Notes: generated from the sequence alone by a model not told the origin. Positions 1 through 7,673 are shown, counted from the stretch's first letter. The stretch is 28,174 nt of DNA from DASRCB01 sp035653295 (GCA_035653295.1 DASRCB010000100.1:1-28174), one strand, 5' to 3'. Translations and numbers: made by a program.

Positions 1-2595
1 CCAGGGCCACCGGCCGCCATTTCCGCCGCGGGCGGCAGCGGACAGGCGGCAACCGTCAACAGCGCGTTCCAGCAGCCGCTGCAGGCGCTGGTTACCGATT
101 CCGGCGGCAACCCGGTCACCGGCGTGACCGTCGTCTTCACGGCTCCCCCGCAAACCGGACCCAGCACCGTCTTCTCCGGCGGAACGAATGTGAGCACGTC
201 GGTTACGAACGCTCAGGGCCTCGCCACATCGGCTCCCATGGCAGCCAATGCTTACGCCGGCGTGGTGTATACAGTCGTGGCATCGTTCGGGACCACCGCC
301 ACCGCGAGCTTCGCGCTTTCCAACCTCGCGGGTCCTGCCGCCCGAATCGCCCCCCTCAGCGGGAGCGGTCAGACAGCAGCAGTGAATTCTTCCTTCGCCA
401 GCCCACTCGTCGCAATCGTAACCGATGCCGTGGGTAACGCCGTTCCCGGCGTCGCCGTAACATTTTCGGCGCCGGCCAGCGGCGCATCTGCTGCGTTTGC
501 CGGTAACCGGAACACGGCGATCACGAACAGCCAGGGGGCCGCTTCTTCACCCGCTTTAACCGCGAACAGCGTCGCCGGCGTGTACAACGTACTCGCCTCC
601 GTCCCGGGCGTCGCCGGCGCTGCTTCGTTCTCTCTGACTAATCAGACTGGGGGAGGCTCCGGCGGTGGCAGCGGCACAATCTCGGTCACCGACGCCACCA
701 TCGGACAGAACCTCGAGGCAGGCATTACAGTCACGCTGACGCCCGCGCCGCCTCAGAGCGGCGTGCTCGTCACTATTACATCGGCCAACCCGGCGCTTGC
801 GCTCGTTGGGGGCAAGTCGGTTTTCACCGCCACGATCACGCCGGGTCTGAATCCCTTCAGCATCCCCGTACAGTCGCTGGCCGCCTCCGGGACAACCACC
901 GTAAGTTTCAGCGCGCCTGGTTATTCGTCGGCTTCCGCAAACATCACGGCCGCCCCGTCCGGATTTGTTATCGCGGGCCCAAATGACATTGGCGGTGCAT
1001 TCTCCGTGTCTCAGGGCTCCACGACGCAACTCACCGTGTTCTCCGGGCGGTTGGATGCATCCGGCGCTTTCGTCGAGCGGCAGCCGGTGAGGCGTGGTTT
1101 GAGCGTGGACGTGCCGCTTACGATGTCCAACGCCGCACTTGGGCAACTGACGCCTGCCACCGCATCGTTCGGCGACGAGACCGACAACGCCGCTGTTTCC
1201 TTTGTCGCCAGCTCGTCCGCGACGGGCGTCACGTCCATTACGGCCGGGGTTCCCAGTGGGTTCTCTTCGCCGGCGAACGGGAGCGCGGTGACAGTCACGG
1301 TCCAGCAGACCTCAATCACTCCGTTTACTGCAACCGTCGGCCAGAACCTCGAAAAGGACGTGAACATCACCCTCGGCGCCGCAACCCCGGTCAGTGATTC
1401 CGTCGTGCTCACCAGCACTGATCCGTCGCGTCTGCTGTTCTCGAACAGCGCAGCAGCGGCTGGATCCGCTTCCATTACGGTCAATATTGCAGCGAAGAAC
1501 GCGATTAGCGCTACCTTCTTCGTTCAGGCGCTCGCGTCATCGGGAACCGTAACGTACACCGCCGCATCGGCGCACTATGGAACGGTTACCGGGACCGTTA
1601 CCTTGGCTCCTGGCGGCCTCGCTATTCAGTCCCCCGGCGGCTTCGCCGCAACGTCCTTCGACGCGCCGCTCACGGCTGGTCCGGAGAGCCTTCAGATTTT
1701 CACCGGAGCACTGGATTCCAGCGGCGCTTTTCTCGAGCCACAACTTGTCGCCGGAGGTGGATCGATTACGGTTGCTGTCACCTCCGGCAATGTATTGGTC
1801 GGGACCATCAGCACCTCACCAATTTCAATCGCGGGAGGCTCCGGCGAGGCGGATACGACGTTCCAGCCGGCAAGTCCGGGCACGGCAGTCGTGACAGCAA
1901 GCGGGGCCGGCCTGACAGCCGCCCGGGTGAACGCAACGGTGGTTAACCAGATCCCACCACTCTTGTTCACCAGTGGCGATTTGGTTATCGGACAGTACCT
2001 GGCGTCCCCCTACGTGATAACGCTCCCTGCCGTAGCAGGCGCCGGCGGGGTGCAGGTAACCGTAAGCGTCGATTCCGCGAGCGTGGCGCTCTCCGCAACG
2101 GCAACCGGAGCCGGTTCGAGCACCCTGAAGCTGTCGATACCGCCGGGCTCAAACTCCGCTTCTTTTTACGTTCAGGGGCTGGCCAATTCTGGTACAGCGA
2201 ATATCAGTGCGTCCGCCGCGGGATTCGCGTCGACATCCGGAACCATCGCGCTGGCGACCACTGGTTTTGCGCTCTATCCACCAGCGATAAACGGCGCCGC
2301 CGGTCAAAACCTGCCGTCCGGCTTGACCGTCTACGCGGCATGGCTCGACTCAACTGGCGCTCCGCAGGCGAGCTCTGAGGTGTTATTCGGGTCCTCTGCC
2401 GTGCCGGTCTCGCTTACCAGCGATACGCCGTCCGTCGCATCGGTTCCCGCAACCGTGACCGTCGCACCAGGCGCTGCGTCCGCTTCCGTGCCGGTGAGTT
2501 TGAAAGCTCAGGGATCGGCGATCATTTCAGTTACGCAGCCGGCCGGATTCGCCACGCCAACGTCGCTCACGACAGCTTCGGTGAGCGTGAACTAG
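1..2595 (+). CDS. Large secreted/surface Ig-module protein, 5' truncated by window
   Basis: The frame is open from base 1 to a TAG at 2593-2595 (864 residues visible), so the true start and any signal peptide lie upstream. Two Ig-like (Big_1-type) modules of about 105 residues come first; each carries a '(G/A)xSGQxAxVNSxF..PLxAxVTDxxGNxVxGVxVxF' core. A Gly-Ser linker (about 645-675) leads to three tandem modules of about 210 residues, each opening with a GQNL/GQYL signature followed by a Thr/Val-rich beta pattern. No catalytic motif, Cys pair or C-terminal anchor is visible. Composition (Ala, Ser, Thr, Val, Gly) and repeats fit an extracellular stalk or adhesin. Similar arrays are common in acidobacterial exported proteins (family knowledge); what the protein binds cannot be told from this fragment. 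Confidence 0.85.
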   Translation, partial: PGPPAAISAAGGSGQAATVNSAFQQPLQALVTDSGGNPVTGVTVVFTAPPQTGPSTVFSGGTNVSTSVTNAQGLATSAPMAANAYAGVVYTVVASFGTTATASFALSNLAGPAARIAPLSGSGQTAAVNSSFASPLVAIVTDAVGNAVPGVAVTFSAPASGASAAFAGNRNTAITNSQGAASSPALTANSVAGVYNVLASVPGVAGAASFSLTNQTGGGSGGGSGTISVTDATIGQNLEAGITVTLTPAPPQSGVLVTITSANPALALVGGKSVFTATITPGLNPFSIPVQSLAASGTTTVSFSAPGYSSASANITAAPSGFVIAGPNDIGGAFSVSQGSTTQLTVFSGRLDASGAFVERQPVRRGLSVDVPLTMSNAALGQLTPATASFGDETDNAAVSFVASSSATGVTSITAGVPSGFSSPANGSAVTVTVQQTSITPFTATVGQNLEKDVNITLGAATPVSDSVVLTSTDPSRLLFSNSAAAAGSASITVNIAAKNAISATFFVQALASSGTVTYTAASAHYGTVTGTVTLAPGGLAIQSPGGFAATSFDAPLTAGPESLQIFTGALDSSGAFLEPQLVAGGGSITVAVTSGNVLVGTISTSPISIAGGSGEADTTFQPASPGTAVVTASGAGLTAARVNATVVNQIPPLLFTSGDLVIGQYLASPYVITLPAVAGAGGVQVTVSVDSASVALSATATGAGSSTLKLSIPPGSNSASFYVQGLANSGTANISASAAGFASTSGTIALATTGFALYPPAINGAAGQNLPSGLTVYAAWLDSTGAPQASSEVLFGSSAVPVSLTSDTPSVASVPATVTVAPGAASASVPVSLKAQGSAIISVTQPAGFATPTSLTTASVSVN
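4..648 (+). repeat. Two tandem Ig-like (Big_1-type) modules
   Basis: Module A (about 4-333) and module B (about 334-648) align over their length. Both have a GSGQ(A/T)A(A/T)VNS core, then P-L-(Q/V)-A-(L/I)-VTD, then a G-V-x-V-x-F strand, and a closing '(Y)xVxASxx..A(S)F(A/S)L(S/T)N'. Module A may continue a longer array upstream of the window. Confidence 0.7.
679..2592 (+). repeat. Three tandem ~210-residue GQNL modules
   Basis: Copies lie at about 679-1311, 1312-1950 and 1951-2592. Each starts 'ATIGQNLE', 'ATVGQNLE' or 'LVIGQYLA', continues with an S/D-P-rich strand, then 'F(x)VQ(S/A/G)LA(A/S/N)SGT', then a 'GF(V/A)(I/L)..P' segment. It ends with an 'LD(A/S)(S/T)GA(F)' segment and a final Thr/Val-rich sandwich. 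Copy 3 has a second internal GQNL at about 2305. Divergence is high, so these are old duplications and not recent expansions. Confidence 0.7.
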
Positions 2596-2680
2596 GCTGG
2601 GTAAATCAGGCTGGAATCCGTTACGGACCCGCAACGGCGACGGAACGCTTCTTCGCCACGAACTGCTAAAGCGCCAGAGA

Positions 2681-2932
2681 CTAGGCTCCTAACTGTGCAT
2701 TCCGTGCGCTGCCTGCGGCTCGTCCGAGGCGCACCACGTCATCGCGAAAGACCTCGTAAGTTTCTTCGTTCCAAATGACACTGACCATGCCGCCAAGCGC
2801 GCTGTTCTCGTCCAGTTGCAGCAGCGCACCGCCAGGAATCATTTTGATAACGCCGGACCTCGGGTCCGATTCGGACGTTCTCGCCGCGTAAAGATTCGAC
2901 TGCAGAACCCAGTACGTAAACCTCGGAGTCAT
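2681..2932 (-). CDS. Small protein of unknown function (83 aa)
   Basis: I do not recognise a family. The ATG at 2932 gives 83 residues; a TTG at 2947 would add five, and no clear ribosome binding site decides between them. The protein reads like a compact soluble beta domain: a 'PRFTYWVLQ' strand, a GVIKMIPGGALLQLD segment, then 'GMVSVIWNEETYEVFRDDVV' with alternating hydrophobics. It has no signal peptide, membrane segment or Cys. I prefer it to overlapping frames because those are Arg/Pro-rich and lack a hydrophobic pattern. It is convergent with the Ig-module gene, 85 nt apart. It may be a small regulatory or binding domain that senses or binds something in the cytoplasm, but this is unproven. 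Confidence 0.5.
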   Translation of the reverse strand: MTPRFTYWVLQSNLYAARTSESDPRSGVIKMIPGGALLQLDENSALGGMVSVIWNEETYEVFRDDVVRLGRAAGSARNAQLGA

Positions 2933-3316
2933 GGTTTGGTCGGCCAATCCGGCGGACCCGCGCCGCCGGACAACGGTGGCGCCGATCCGCAGCTCGGAGG
3001 TGCTGCGGATCAGCGCATACCCAGCTGCTCATCGAAGCTGGCTTACGCCGGAGAATAACACTTGTCAGCGCCTCTTCCTATGCGCCTGATGGCCTAAACC
3101 TCTCAATGACGATCTACTTCGTCAGGCTATGCCATTCAGGCGATTGAAGCTCTCGCCTGGGCGGCTGTACGCTTGACGCAGACCAGAAGACGAACGCAGC
3201 CGAACGGGATAACAGTATCATCCGGCGGTAACCCGCCGGGATGAACGGCCGACCTGGTTGATTCAAGCGGGAGTATTAGTGCGCTTACAAGGCGGCAAGG
3301 GCGCGCCGGACATAAC
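2933..3316. other. Hairpin-rich intergenic region upstream of the LuxR-type gene
   Basis: No convincing gene. Three inverted repeats are visible: TGACGA/TCGTCA (3107-3112/3119-3124), CAGGCG/CGCCTG (3137-3142/3154-3159), and the strong hairpin 3218-3244 described separately. A TTGACG hexamer at 3173-3178 has no matching -10 at the usual distance, so I call no promoter. Confidence 0.5.
3218..3244 (+). promoter_or_regulatory. Strong hairpin in the leader of the LuxR-type HTH gene
   Basis: The arms TCATCCGGCGG and CCGCCGGGATGA pair over 11 bp with one bulged G and a TAAC loop. No T-run follows on either strand, so it is not an ordinary intrinsic terminator. It ends 72 nt before the downstream start codon, so it would lie in the 5' leader if transcription begins upstream. 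Its role is not known. Confidence 0.4.
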
Positions 3317-3637
3317 ATGGACAACGAACCGCATTCTCATGCGGCTATCTCAGAGATCGCCGTGCGGTACGGGCTCACGGAGCGCGAACAGCAGACCCTG
3401 AGCGGCATTTGCAGCGGTCTGAGCAATAAGGAATTAGCCGCTCGGATGAAAATCAGTCCGAACACCGTGAAGGCATTCGTTCACATCATCATGCTGAAGA
3501 TGGGCGTTGCCACCCGCGGCGAGATTGCCGCTCGTATCGAAGATCTGATCTCGCAACCACCACAGAACGCGATGTCGCCGTCACCGCATCGAGCGCGGGT
3601 CGCGCCCGGCCTTGCCCGGCCGCGACGAGGAACGTGA
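3317..3637 (+). CDS. Stand-alone LuxR/GerE-type HTH transcriptional regulator
   Basis: The 106-residue protein is essentially one GerE-type DNA-binding domain. Residues about 20-75 carry the hallmark LTEREQQTLSGICSGLSNKE, a helix 'LAARMKISPNTVKAFVHIIM' and the 'KMGVATRGEIAAR' end; NTVK is the usual recognition-helix start. There is no receiver, PAS or autoinducer-binding domain. The last 30 residues are Pro/Arg-rich and probably disordered. It is probably a cytoplasmic DNA-binding regulator or one partner of a separate sensor. No kinase or receiver gene lies nearby, so its targets are unknown; the neighbouring exported proteins are candidates only by position. The ATG at 3317 lacks a good Shine-Dalgarno sequence. 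The gene is flanked by two stable hairpins (3218-3244 and 3678-3697). Confidence 0.85.
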   Translation: MDNEPHSHAAISEIAVRYGLTEREQQTLSGICSGLSNKELAARMKISPNTVKAFVHIIMLKMGVATRGEIAARIEDLISQPPQNAMSPSPHRARVAPGLARPRRGT

Positions 3638-3677
3638 GGCGGCGCTGACCGATCCGCTCCCCGTCCGATCGGGTATT

Positions 3678-3697
3678 GCCGCGAGTGCGCTCGCGGC
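3678..3697 (+). terminator. Hairpin 3' of the LuxR-type gene; possible terminator
   Basis: A perfect 8-bp stem (GCCGCGAG/CTCGCGGC) with a TGCG loop begins 40 nt after the stop codon. An outer GGGTA (3671-3675) could pair with TACCC (3713-3717). No T-tract follows, so it may act in Rho-dependent 3'-end protection or be a chance GC-rich hairpin. Confidence 0.3.
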
Positions 3698-3940
3698 CCA
3701 GGAAGAGGTTAGTACCCGGATGAATATTCACAAGACTCTCAGGGAGGATTTAGTCGAAAGAACTAAGCCACGTCCGCCGTCAGAATAGGTAGCGATACGA
3801 TTGCCGGAATGCGCTACGATGCTGTTTGTGGGGCCGGCGCAGTTTGGCGTGAAGCCGAGACGCTGATGTGCCCGGTCTGGATTGAAACAATCACGACACA
3901 TAACCGTCTAGCATGATGTCTGCGATGACAAAGCTTTCGT

Positions 3941-3947
3941 GGAAAGG
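3941..3947 (+). promoter_or_regulatory. Ribosome binding site deciding the PEP-CTERM start
   Basis: GGAAAGG ends 7 nt before the ATG at 3955. It is the only well-placed purine run among the five in-frame ATGs (3913, 3916, 3925, 3949, 3955). Confidence 0.55.
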
Positions 3948-3954
3948 CATGCGC

Positions 3955-4620
3955 ATGAGGTTCTGCTGGTTCATTGTTGCCGCCGCGCTGGTCCTGGCAA
4001 GTGCAGGGTCGGCGGCTACCATTACGGATTTCACCGCCGCGGCTCATCCCGGAGCTCCGTTCGATATCAGCACGGTGAACTCGGCATTCATCTGGAACAG
4101 CGCGGATGTACTTAACAGCACGATCGTCTGCTCAAACCCGCAGGGCTGTTCGGGTCCGGTTATCGATTTCGAAGTGGTCGGCACTGGCCTGTCGGATGCC
4201 GTGCCAATGACTGTTTCCCTGGTGGGGACCTTCGGTCCGATCCCGCCGCCGCCATCGCGAGGCCGCACCAATGCCGTCGCGGATATCCTGCAGATCGACG
4301 GCTCTGTTGACCTCACGCTGAACGGCGATCCCGCGGGCCCCAACTCGTTCTCTCAGTGGCCCGGCAGATTTAATATCACGATTGCGTCACTCAGTGTGGC
4401 GGGCGCGTCCGGCCCAGGGGACTTCGACATCGTGGGAACACTGAACCTGTCCATGCCGACTGGCACCCAGCTCGCCCTGAGCACCGGCGACAGCCTCCAG
4501 GTCAGCATCTTTCCTCCCGACATCCCGGAACCGCCTGCCGCCATGCTGCTGTTTGCAGGCATGGGCCTTATAGGGCTGGCGCGGCTCAGATCCCGGCTCG
4601 TGCGTGGATCTCAGGGCTGA
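3955..4620 (+). CDS. PEP-CTERM-sorted exported protein
   Basis: Starting at ATG 3955 gives 221 residues with a classic signal peptide (Arg-2, hydrophobic residues about 4-17, cleavage near AGSA). A beta-rich domain follows, with one Cys pair around 'TIVCSNPQGCSGP'. The C-terminus is a PEP-CTERM sorting signal: 'IPEPPAAM', a hydrophobic helix 'LLFAGMGLIGLA', then basic RLRSRLVR. In this system an exosortase (EpsH family) cleaves at the PEP motif; no exosortase gene is in the window, so it must be encoded elsewhere. The middle domain matches no family I recognise. Upstream in-frame ATGs back to 3913 would only add a tail before the signal peptide. It converges with the CAP gene, with a small hairpin between them. 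Confidence 0.8.
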   Translation: MRFCWFIVAAALVLASAGSAATITDFTAAAHPGAPFDISTVNSAFIWNSADVLNSTIVCSNPQGCSGPVIDFEVVGTGLSDAVPMTVSLVGTFGPIPPPPSRGRTNAVADILQIDGSVDLTLNGDPAGPNSFSQWPGRFNITIASLSVAGASGPGDFDIVGTLNLSMPTGTQLALSTGDSLQVSIFPPDIPEPPAAMLLFAGMGLIGLARLRSRLVRGSQG

Positions 4621-4654
4621 CGCCGAACCTGAACCCCGCGACGCGTCCCGTCCT

Positions 4655-4673
4655 GAGCCCTGGGCTCTCTTAA
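4655..4673 (+). terminator. Short hairpin between convergent genes; weak terminator candidate
   Basis: GAGCCC-T-GGGCTC (4655-4667), which in practice is a 5-bp stem with a CTG loop, is followed by TCTTAA. It lies between the PEP-CTERM stop (4620) and the CAP stop (4670). The stem is short and the U-tract poor. Confidence 0.3.
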
Positions 4674-6325
4674 CGCGATTGCCTGTCAGCCGCTCCCGGC
4701 GTAATCACTTGGATGCTGTTGCTCATCGCCGAGTTGGTTCCGCCGGCATCAACGGCGCGAATGGCGTACGTGTAAACGGTGTTCGCGCTCACCGTATTAT
4801 CGGACCACGCTACGTACGAGCCCGCCGTGGTTGCGATAACCGATCCGTTTCGGAAGATCTGGTATCCGCGAACCCCGGCGCTGCTGGTGCTGGGCGCCCA
4901 CGTCAAATCCACCTCCCCCGAACTTCGCGCCACCGCTGATTTCAGTACGGGAGTCGTAGGCGGCATGCCTGATCCACGCGTCGCCCCGCCGCCGACCGTT
5001 ACTGTCACCGATGCACTCGCCGAGCCTGCGGCATTCGTGGCCGTAAGAGTGTAGGTCGTCGTTTGTGAGGGGGTGACTGCCAGCGACGTCATCCCCGCCA
5101 CGCTCGATGGATAACCGCTGATGCGAATGGTGCTCGCTTCCGATACCAGCCAGGTAAGCACCGATGTCTGGCCCGCTGAGATCGTCGCCGGGCTGGCCGT
5201 AAACGCGGAAATGACCGGCGCGGACCGCGATCGGTCTGCCGCCGCGGGCGTAGAAACCACGATGCTGTTGCTCATCCCCGAGAAGTTCCCCGCCCCGTCA
5301 AACGCGCGAACAGTGTAGTTGTACGATGCGCCGCCGCTTACACTCGTGTCGGACCAGAGAAGAACGCTCGCTCCGACCGTGCCGATTGCTGCGCCGTTGC
5401 GCAGGATCTGATATCCGGCTACGCCCATGTTGTCACTGCTCGCCGACCAGGTCAGGTCCACATCCACCGCGCTCATAGCCTGCGCCGATATTAATACCGG
5501 CGTCGTCGGCGGCTGCGTGTCGTACGCCGCCGTGACCGTCACCACAACATGAGCGGTCGCCGCGCCCGCAGAGTTGCTGGCCGTGATCGTGTAGGTGGTG
5601 GTCTGTGCCGGTGAAACAGATTTCGAGCTGACTCCACTGACCGAACCCACGCCGTTATCGATGGTGACGCTGGTCGGTGATCCCGAAATGCTCCAGGTCA
5701 GTGTGGACGACTGGCCGGATGAGATGGTCAGCGGCATGGCTGCAAATGAAGAGATCCGGGGCGCCGACGGCGACGTTGGGCCGCCACCGCCTCCAAGAGG
5801 CTGATCCAGCGTGCCGCCGAAATCAGTCACCCAGTACCAACCGTAGGCCGAGTTGGCGCCATACGCTCGCCCGATCCCGATTGCGTGGAATCCTGCATTG
5901 AGCATGTTCTGCCGATGTGCATACGTGCATGCGCCCGAGGAATCCGGATCGCATGCGCTTTGCCACTGCGCAAACGTGTTCTGGGCATCCGCGTTGCCGG
6001 CCGCGATATTTTCACCCACGTACGGGTACGAGTAGCCGAAGGCCTTCACTCGCGTTACCGGATCCCGGCCGAGGCTGTCGGTATGGCTGAACGCATGGTT
6101 TACCGTGGCGAGATCATTGCTCATCCACTCCGATGCGGGCTGCAGCGTGGCCGAAGCCTGCAGCGGAGCCGCTCCGTTCTGCGCGCGATAGTTATTGATC
6201 AGGTCAAGGAGCGCCGCTTCTTCGCTGTCCAGCGCACCGCTCGCGGCTACAGCTGTCGGAGACAGCGCGCTGCCGATGATGAGCGCGGAGAAAACAGAGA
6301 AGCAGTAAAAGACTGGGGTTTTCAT
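4670..6325 (-). CDS. Secreted CAP/SCP-domain protein with two Ig+FN3 pairs
   Basis: The 551-residue protein has a signal peptide (residues 1-28, ending near AVAA). The CAP (SCP/PR-1-like) domain spans about 35-172, with His81 in 'FSHTDSLG', Glu105 in 'VGENIAAG', His137 in 'YAHRQNML', 'GIGRAY' and 'WYWVTDFG'; Cys125/Cys133 may form a disulfide. A Gly-rich linker (178-182) follows. Then come two copies of an Ig-like plus fibronectin-III pair: Ig at about 188-265 and 369-445, FN3 at 273-360 and 456-543. Bacterial CAP proteins are exported; their substrates are mostly unknown, and the FN3/Ig tail suggests binding to polysaccharide or a surface. I chose ATG 6325 over the annotated-looking ATG 6364 because the signal peptide begins there. 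Confidence 0.88.
   Translation of the reverse strand: MKTPVFYCFSVFSALIIGSALSPTAVAASGALDSEEAALLDLINNYRAQNGAAPLQASATLQPASEWMSNDLATVNHAFSHTDSLGRDPVTRVKAFGYSYPYVGENIAAGNADAQNTFAQWQSACDPDSSGACTYAHRQNMLNAGFHAIGIGRAYGANSAYGWYWVTDFGGTLDQPLGGGGGPTSPSAPRISSFAAMPLTISSGQSSTLTWSISGSPTSVTIDNGVGSVSGVSSKSVSPAQTTTYTITASNSAGAATAHVVVTVTAAYDTQPPTTPVLISAQAMSAVDVDLTWSASSDNMGVAGYQILRNGAAIGTVGASVLLWSDTSVSGGASYNYTVRAFDGAGNFSGMSNSIVVSTPAAADRSRSAPVISAFTASPATISAGQTSVLTWLVSEASTIRISGYPSSVAGMTSLAVTPSQTTTYTLTATNAAGSASASVTVTVGGGATRGSGMPPTTPVLKSAVARSSGEVDLTWAPSTSSAGVRGYQIFRNGSVIATTAGSYVAWSDNTVSANTVYTYAIRAVDAGGTNSAMSNSIQVITPGAADRQSR
4685..5764 (-). repeat. Duplicated Ig-like + FN3 pair inside the CAP gene
   Basis: Residues 188-363 and 369-545 of the CAP protein align. 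Matching parts include 'SAPRISSF'/'SAPVISAF', '(SVSP/AVTP)(A/S)QTTTYT(I/L)TA(S/T)N', 'PPTTPVL', '(GYQI)(L/F)RNG' and '(A)MSNSI'. The pair was therefore duplicated as a unit. Confidence 0.7.
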
Positions 6326-6837
6326 TCGAATGCAGGCGCGTGTGACGTGGCTGGCGCGTTCCACCCGCCCGAACTATCGTCACAGTACGCTAAACAAAAT
6401 AGTGTGCTCAGTCCTACATTCGTCTCGTTTTTTGTACCCTCAGACCGGGTTCTCCAAACCGGCTAATGCACTGGGGCTAAGCCAGCAGGAGCCTGTTTAT
6501 TTGGCTCGTCTGATGCTATATTCGCAACCGATCCGTTGTTCGGCAGAACTCGGGACTTCACCTCTGCCGAGCGCCGAGCCGGCGCCTCAGTGTCACGGGC
6601 GGATGAAGCTCTGCGGATTAGAGGGGCGGCGTGGCTTTGCAGGCCCACGGGAGGTCAACTCTTCAGGCCCGTCGACGCGCCGCCCTATTCATATTGTCCT
6701 CCGTTCTGAGGGGCAATGGCATCCAGCCATGACCCGATGCCCTGAGCGGTACCTTAGGGACTTTCGCGCGTTGCCTCGCAACTCGTGTATTCTTACCGGC
6801 TTAGACTGCCATCCGGCGGGCTCCGGACGCCGTTGAA
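6326..6837. other. 512-bp intergenic region with several stem-loops; candidate structured RNA
   Basis: No convincing protein. A plus-strand frame is open across much of it, but its product has no domain pattern. An extended -10 (TG-C-TATATT, 6514-6522) is followed by inverted repeats at 6540-6547/6563-6570 (8 bp), 6571-6575/6581-6585 (5 bp), 6624-6631/6678-6685 (8 bp), 6711-6715/6738-6742 with an inner 6716-6720/6726-6730, and 6770-6774/6778-6782 (5 bp, followed by a T-rich stretch). This would suit an RNA of roughly 250 nt on the plus strand. GC-rich DNA gives many chance hairpins, so this is tentative. The CAP gene promoter (minus strand) should also lie here. Confidence 0.3.
6514..6522 (+). 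promoter_or_regulatory. Candidate extended -10 promoter element
   Basis: TG-N-TATATT matches the extended -10 consensus. The -35 region at 17-bp spacing (TGTTTA) is poor, as is often seen with extended -10 promoters. A start near 6529 would lead into the hairpin series above. Confidence 0.3.
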
Positions 6838-7122
6838 TCACGAACGGGTAAGGTGCCTTCGCCGGATATGGTGATGGTATCTCTCGATTGCCGCCGCCAG
6901 CCGGGCGCAGTTCGCGTCGCTCAGTTCCGGTCGATCCAGCAGGAGGTATTCGCTGATCACTTCCAGAAGCGCTGTAATCTCCGAGGCCAGCCCGTCGCAG
7001 CGCCGACACGTTACCGCAGCCGCGATGCCCGGCCGCAATACCTGTGACAGAGCGATCAGTGTGTCAGCGGAAGTATTCCGGTCCACACTCTCTTCATCGG
7101 CTTGCGCGGCCCGTAAATCCAT
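6838..7122 (-). CDS. Small CxxC protein of unknown function (94 aa)
   Basis: I do not recognise a family. The protein looks mainly helical: residues 20-33 (DTLIALSQVLRPGI), 'AAVTCRRCDGLASEITALLEVI' with a CRRC pair at about 39-42, a 'YLLLDRPELSDANCARLAAAIERYHHHIRRRH' end with a third Cys and a His cluster. CxxC plus His/Cys could bind a metal, but spacing matches no motif I know. There is no signal peptide. The ATG at 7122 has only a weak CGGGAC upstream. Overlapping frames are less protein-like. A spurious frame is possible. Confidence 0.4.
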   Translation of the reverse strand: MDLRAAQADEESVDRNTSADTLIALSQVLRPGIAAAVTCRRCDGLASEITALLEVISEYLLLDRPELSDANCARLAAAIERYHHHIRRRHLTRS

Positions 7123-7205
7123 GGACGTGAAGTCCCGACGTTACCTCACCGGCAGCCGCCTGGCTGGGGGCGCCGGCCCGTGACGCAGGTGCGGAATGCC
7201 GTTCC

Positions 7206-7556
7206 TCAGGGCTTCTGACACCTGAGCGTGCCGCTCTCATCGCCGCTGTACTTGCCTTCGAAGCTTCCCGGCTGAAACGTGCCTTTGAACTCGTATGGAG
7301 TGTCTTTAAGACTGAAATTGAAAGTCAGCGTGGTGTCTTTCAATTTAATGTTCAGGACCGGTATCTCTACCTCTCCGTCCGTCAGCGTGCCCGTAAGCGC
7401 GTCATTATCGGAGCGGATTATAAGGTTCCAGGAGTTTTGTGCTCCCGTGTCGGGGATGTTGGCGCAGTTCCACGTTCCCGCCAGCGGACTTTCCGCCGCA
7501 TCCGCACACGCGCCCATAACCAGCAGGATTAGTCCGGCTATCGAACTGATGCGCAT
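7206..7556 (-). CDS. Small exported beta-rich protein
   Basis: The ATG at 7556 gives 116 residues and has a GAGG ribosome binding site about 8 nt upstream; a longer frame to 7646 would place 30 charged residues before the signal peptide and is unlikely. Residues 1-23 form a signal peptide (hydrophobic core 'IAGLILLVMGA', Cys17). The Cys lies in an MGAC context, so lipidation is possible but not canonical, and cleavage at ADA-A is as likely. The mature part has the pattern 'LAGTWNC..', 'LTGTLTDG..IPVLNIKLKDTTLTFNF', 'FKGTFQPGSFEGKYSGD', typical of small antiparallel beta-barrel proteins often seen in acidobacteria. Its ligand is unknown. It lies downstream of treY on the same strand, 117 nt away, and is probably a separate unit. 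Confidence 0.75.
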   Translation of the reverse strand: MRISSIAGLILLVMGACADAAESPLAGTWNCANIPDTGAQNSWNLIIRSDNDALTGTLTDGEVEIPVLNIKLKDTTLTFNFSLKDTPYEFKGTFQPGSFEGKYSGDESGTLRCQKP

Positions 7557-7673
7557 TGTTGTCCTCAACGCGTAGTATATATCTGACGCGGGTCGTCGCG
7601 CTTCGTGAGCACGAGCACACAGTACGCCTCCTGTAGCGCCCTTCATCGCCGGCCCGCAATCCAGACTTGCTGT

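Larger units (their letters stand above)
3638..3954. other. Intergenic region between the LuxR-type and PEP-CTERM genes
   Basis: No convincing gene; short frames here are Arg-rich and lack start signals. It holds the 8-bp hairpin at 3678-3697 and the leader of the PEP-CTERM gene. A TTGAAA hexamer at 3882-3887 lacks a good -10 partner, so I call no promoter. Confidence 0.45.

Noticed and set aside
6330..6836. A 168-residue plus-strand frame across the 6.3-6.8 kb intergenic region
   Set aside because: It has no hydrophobic pattern, domain or ribosome binding site. I kept the region as intergenic with possible RNA structure.
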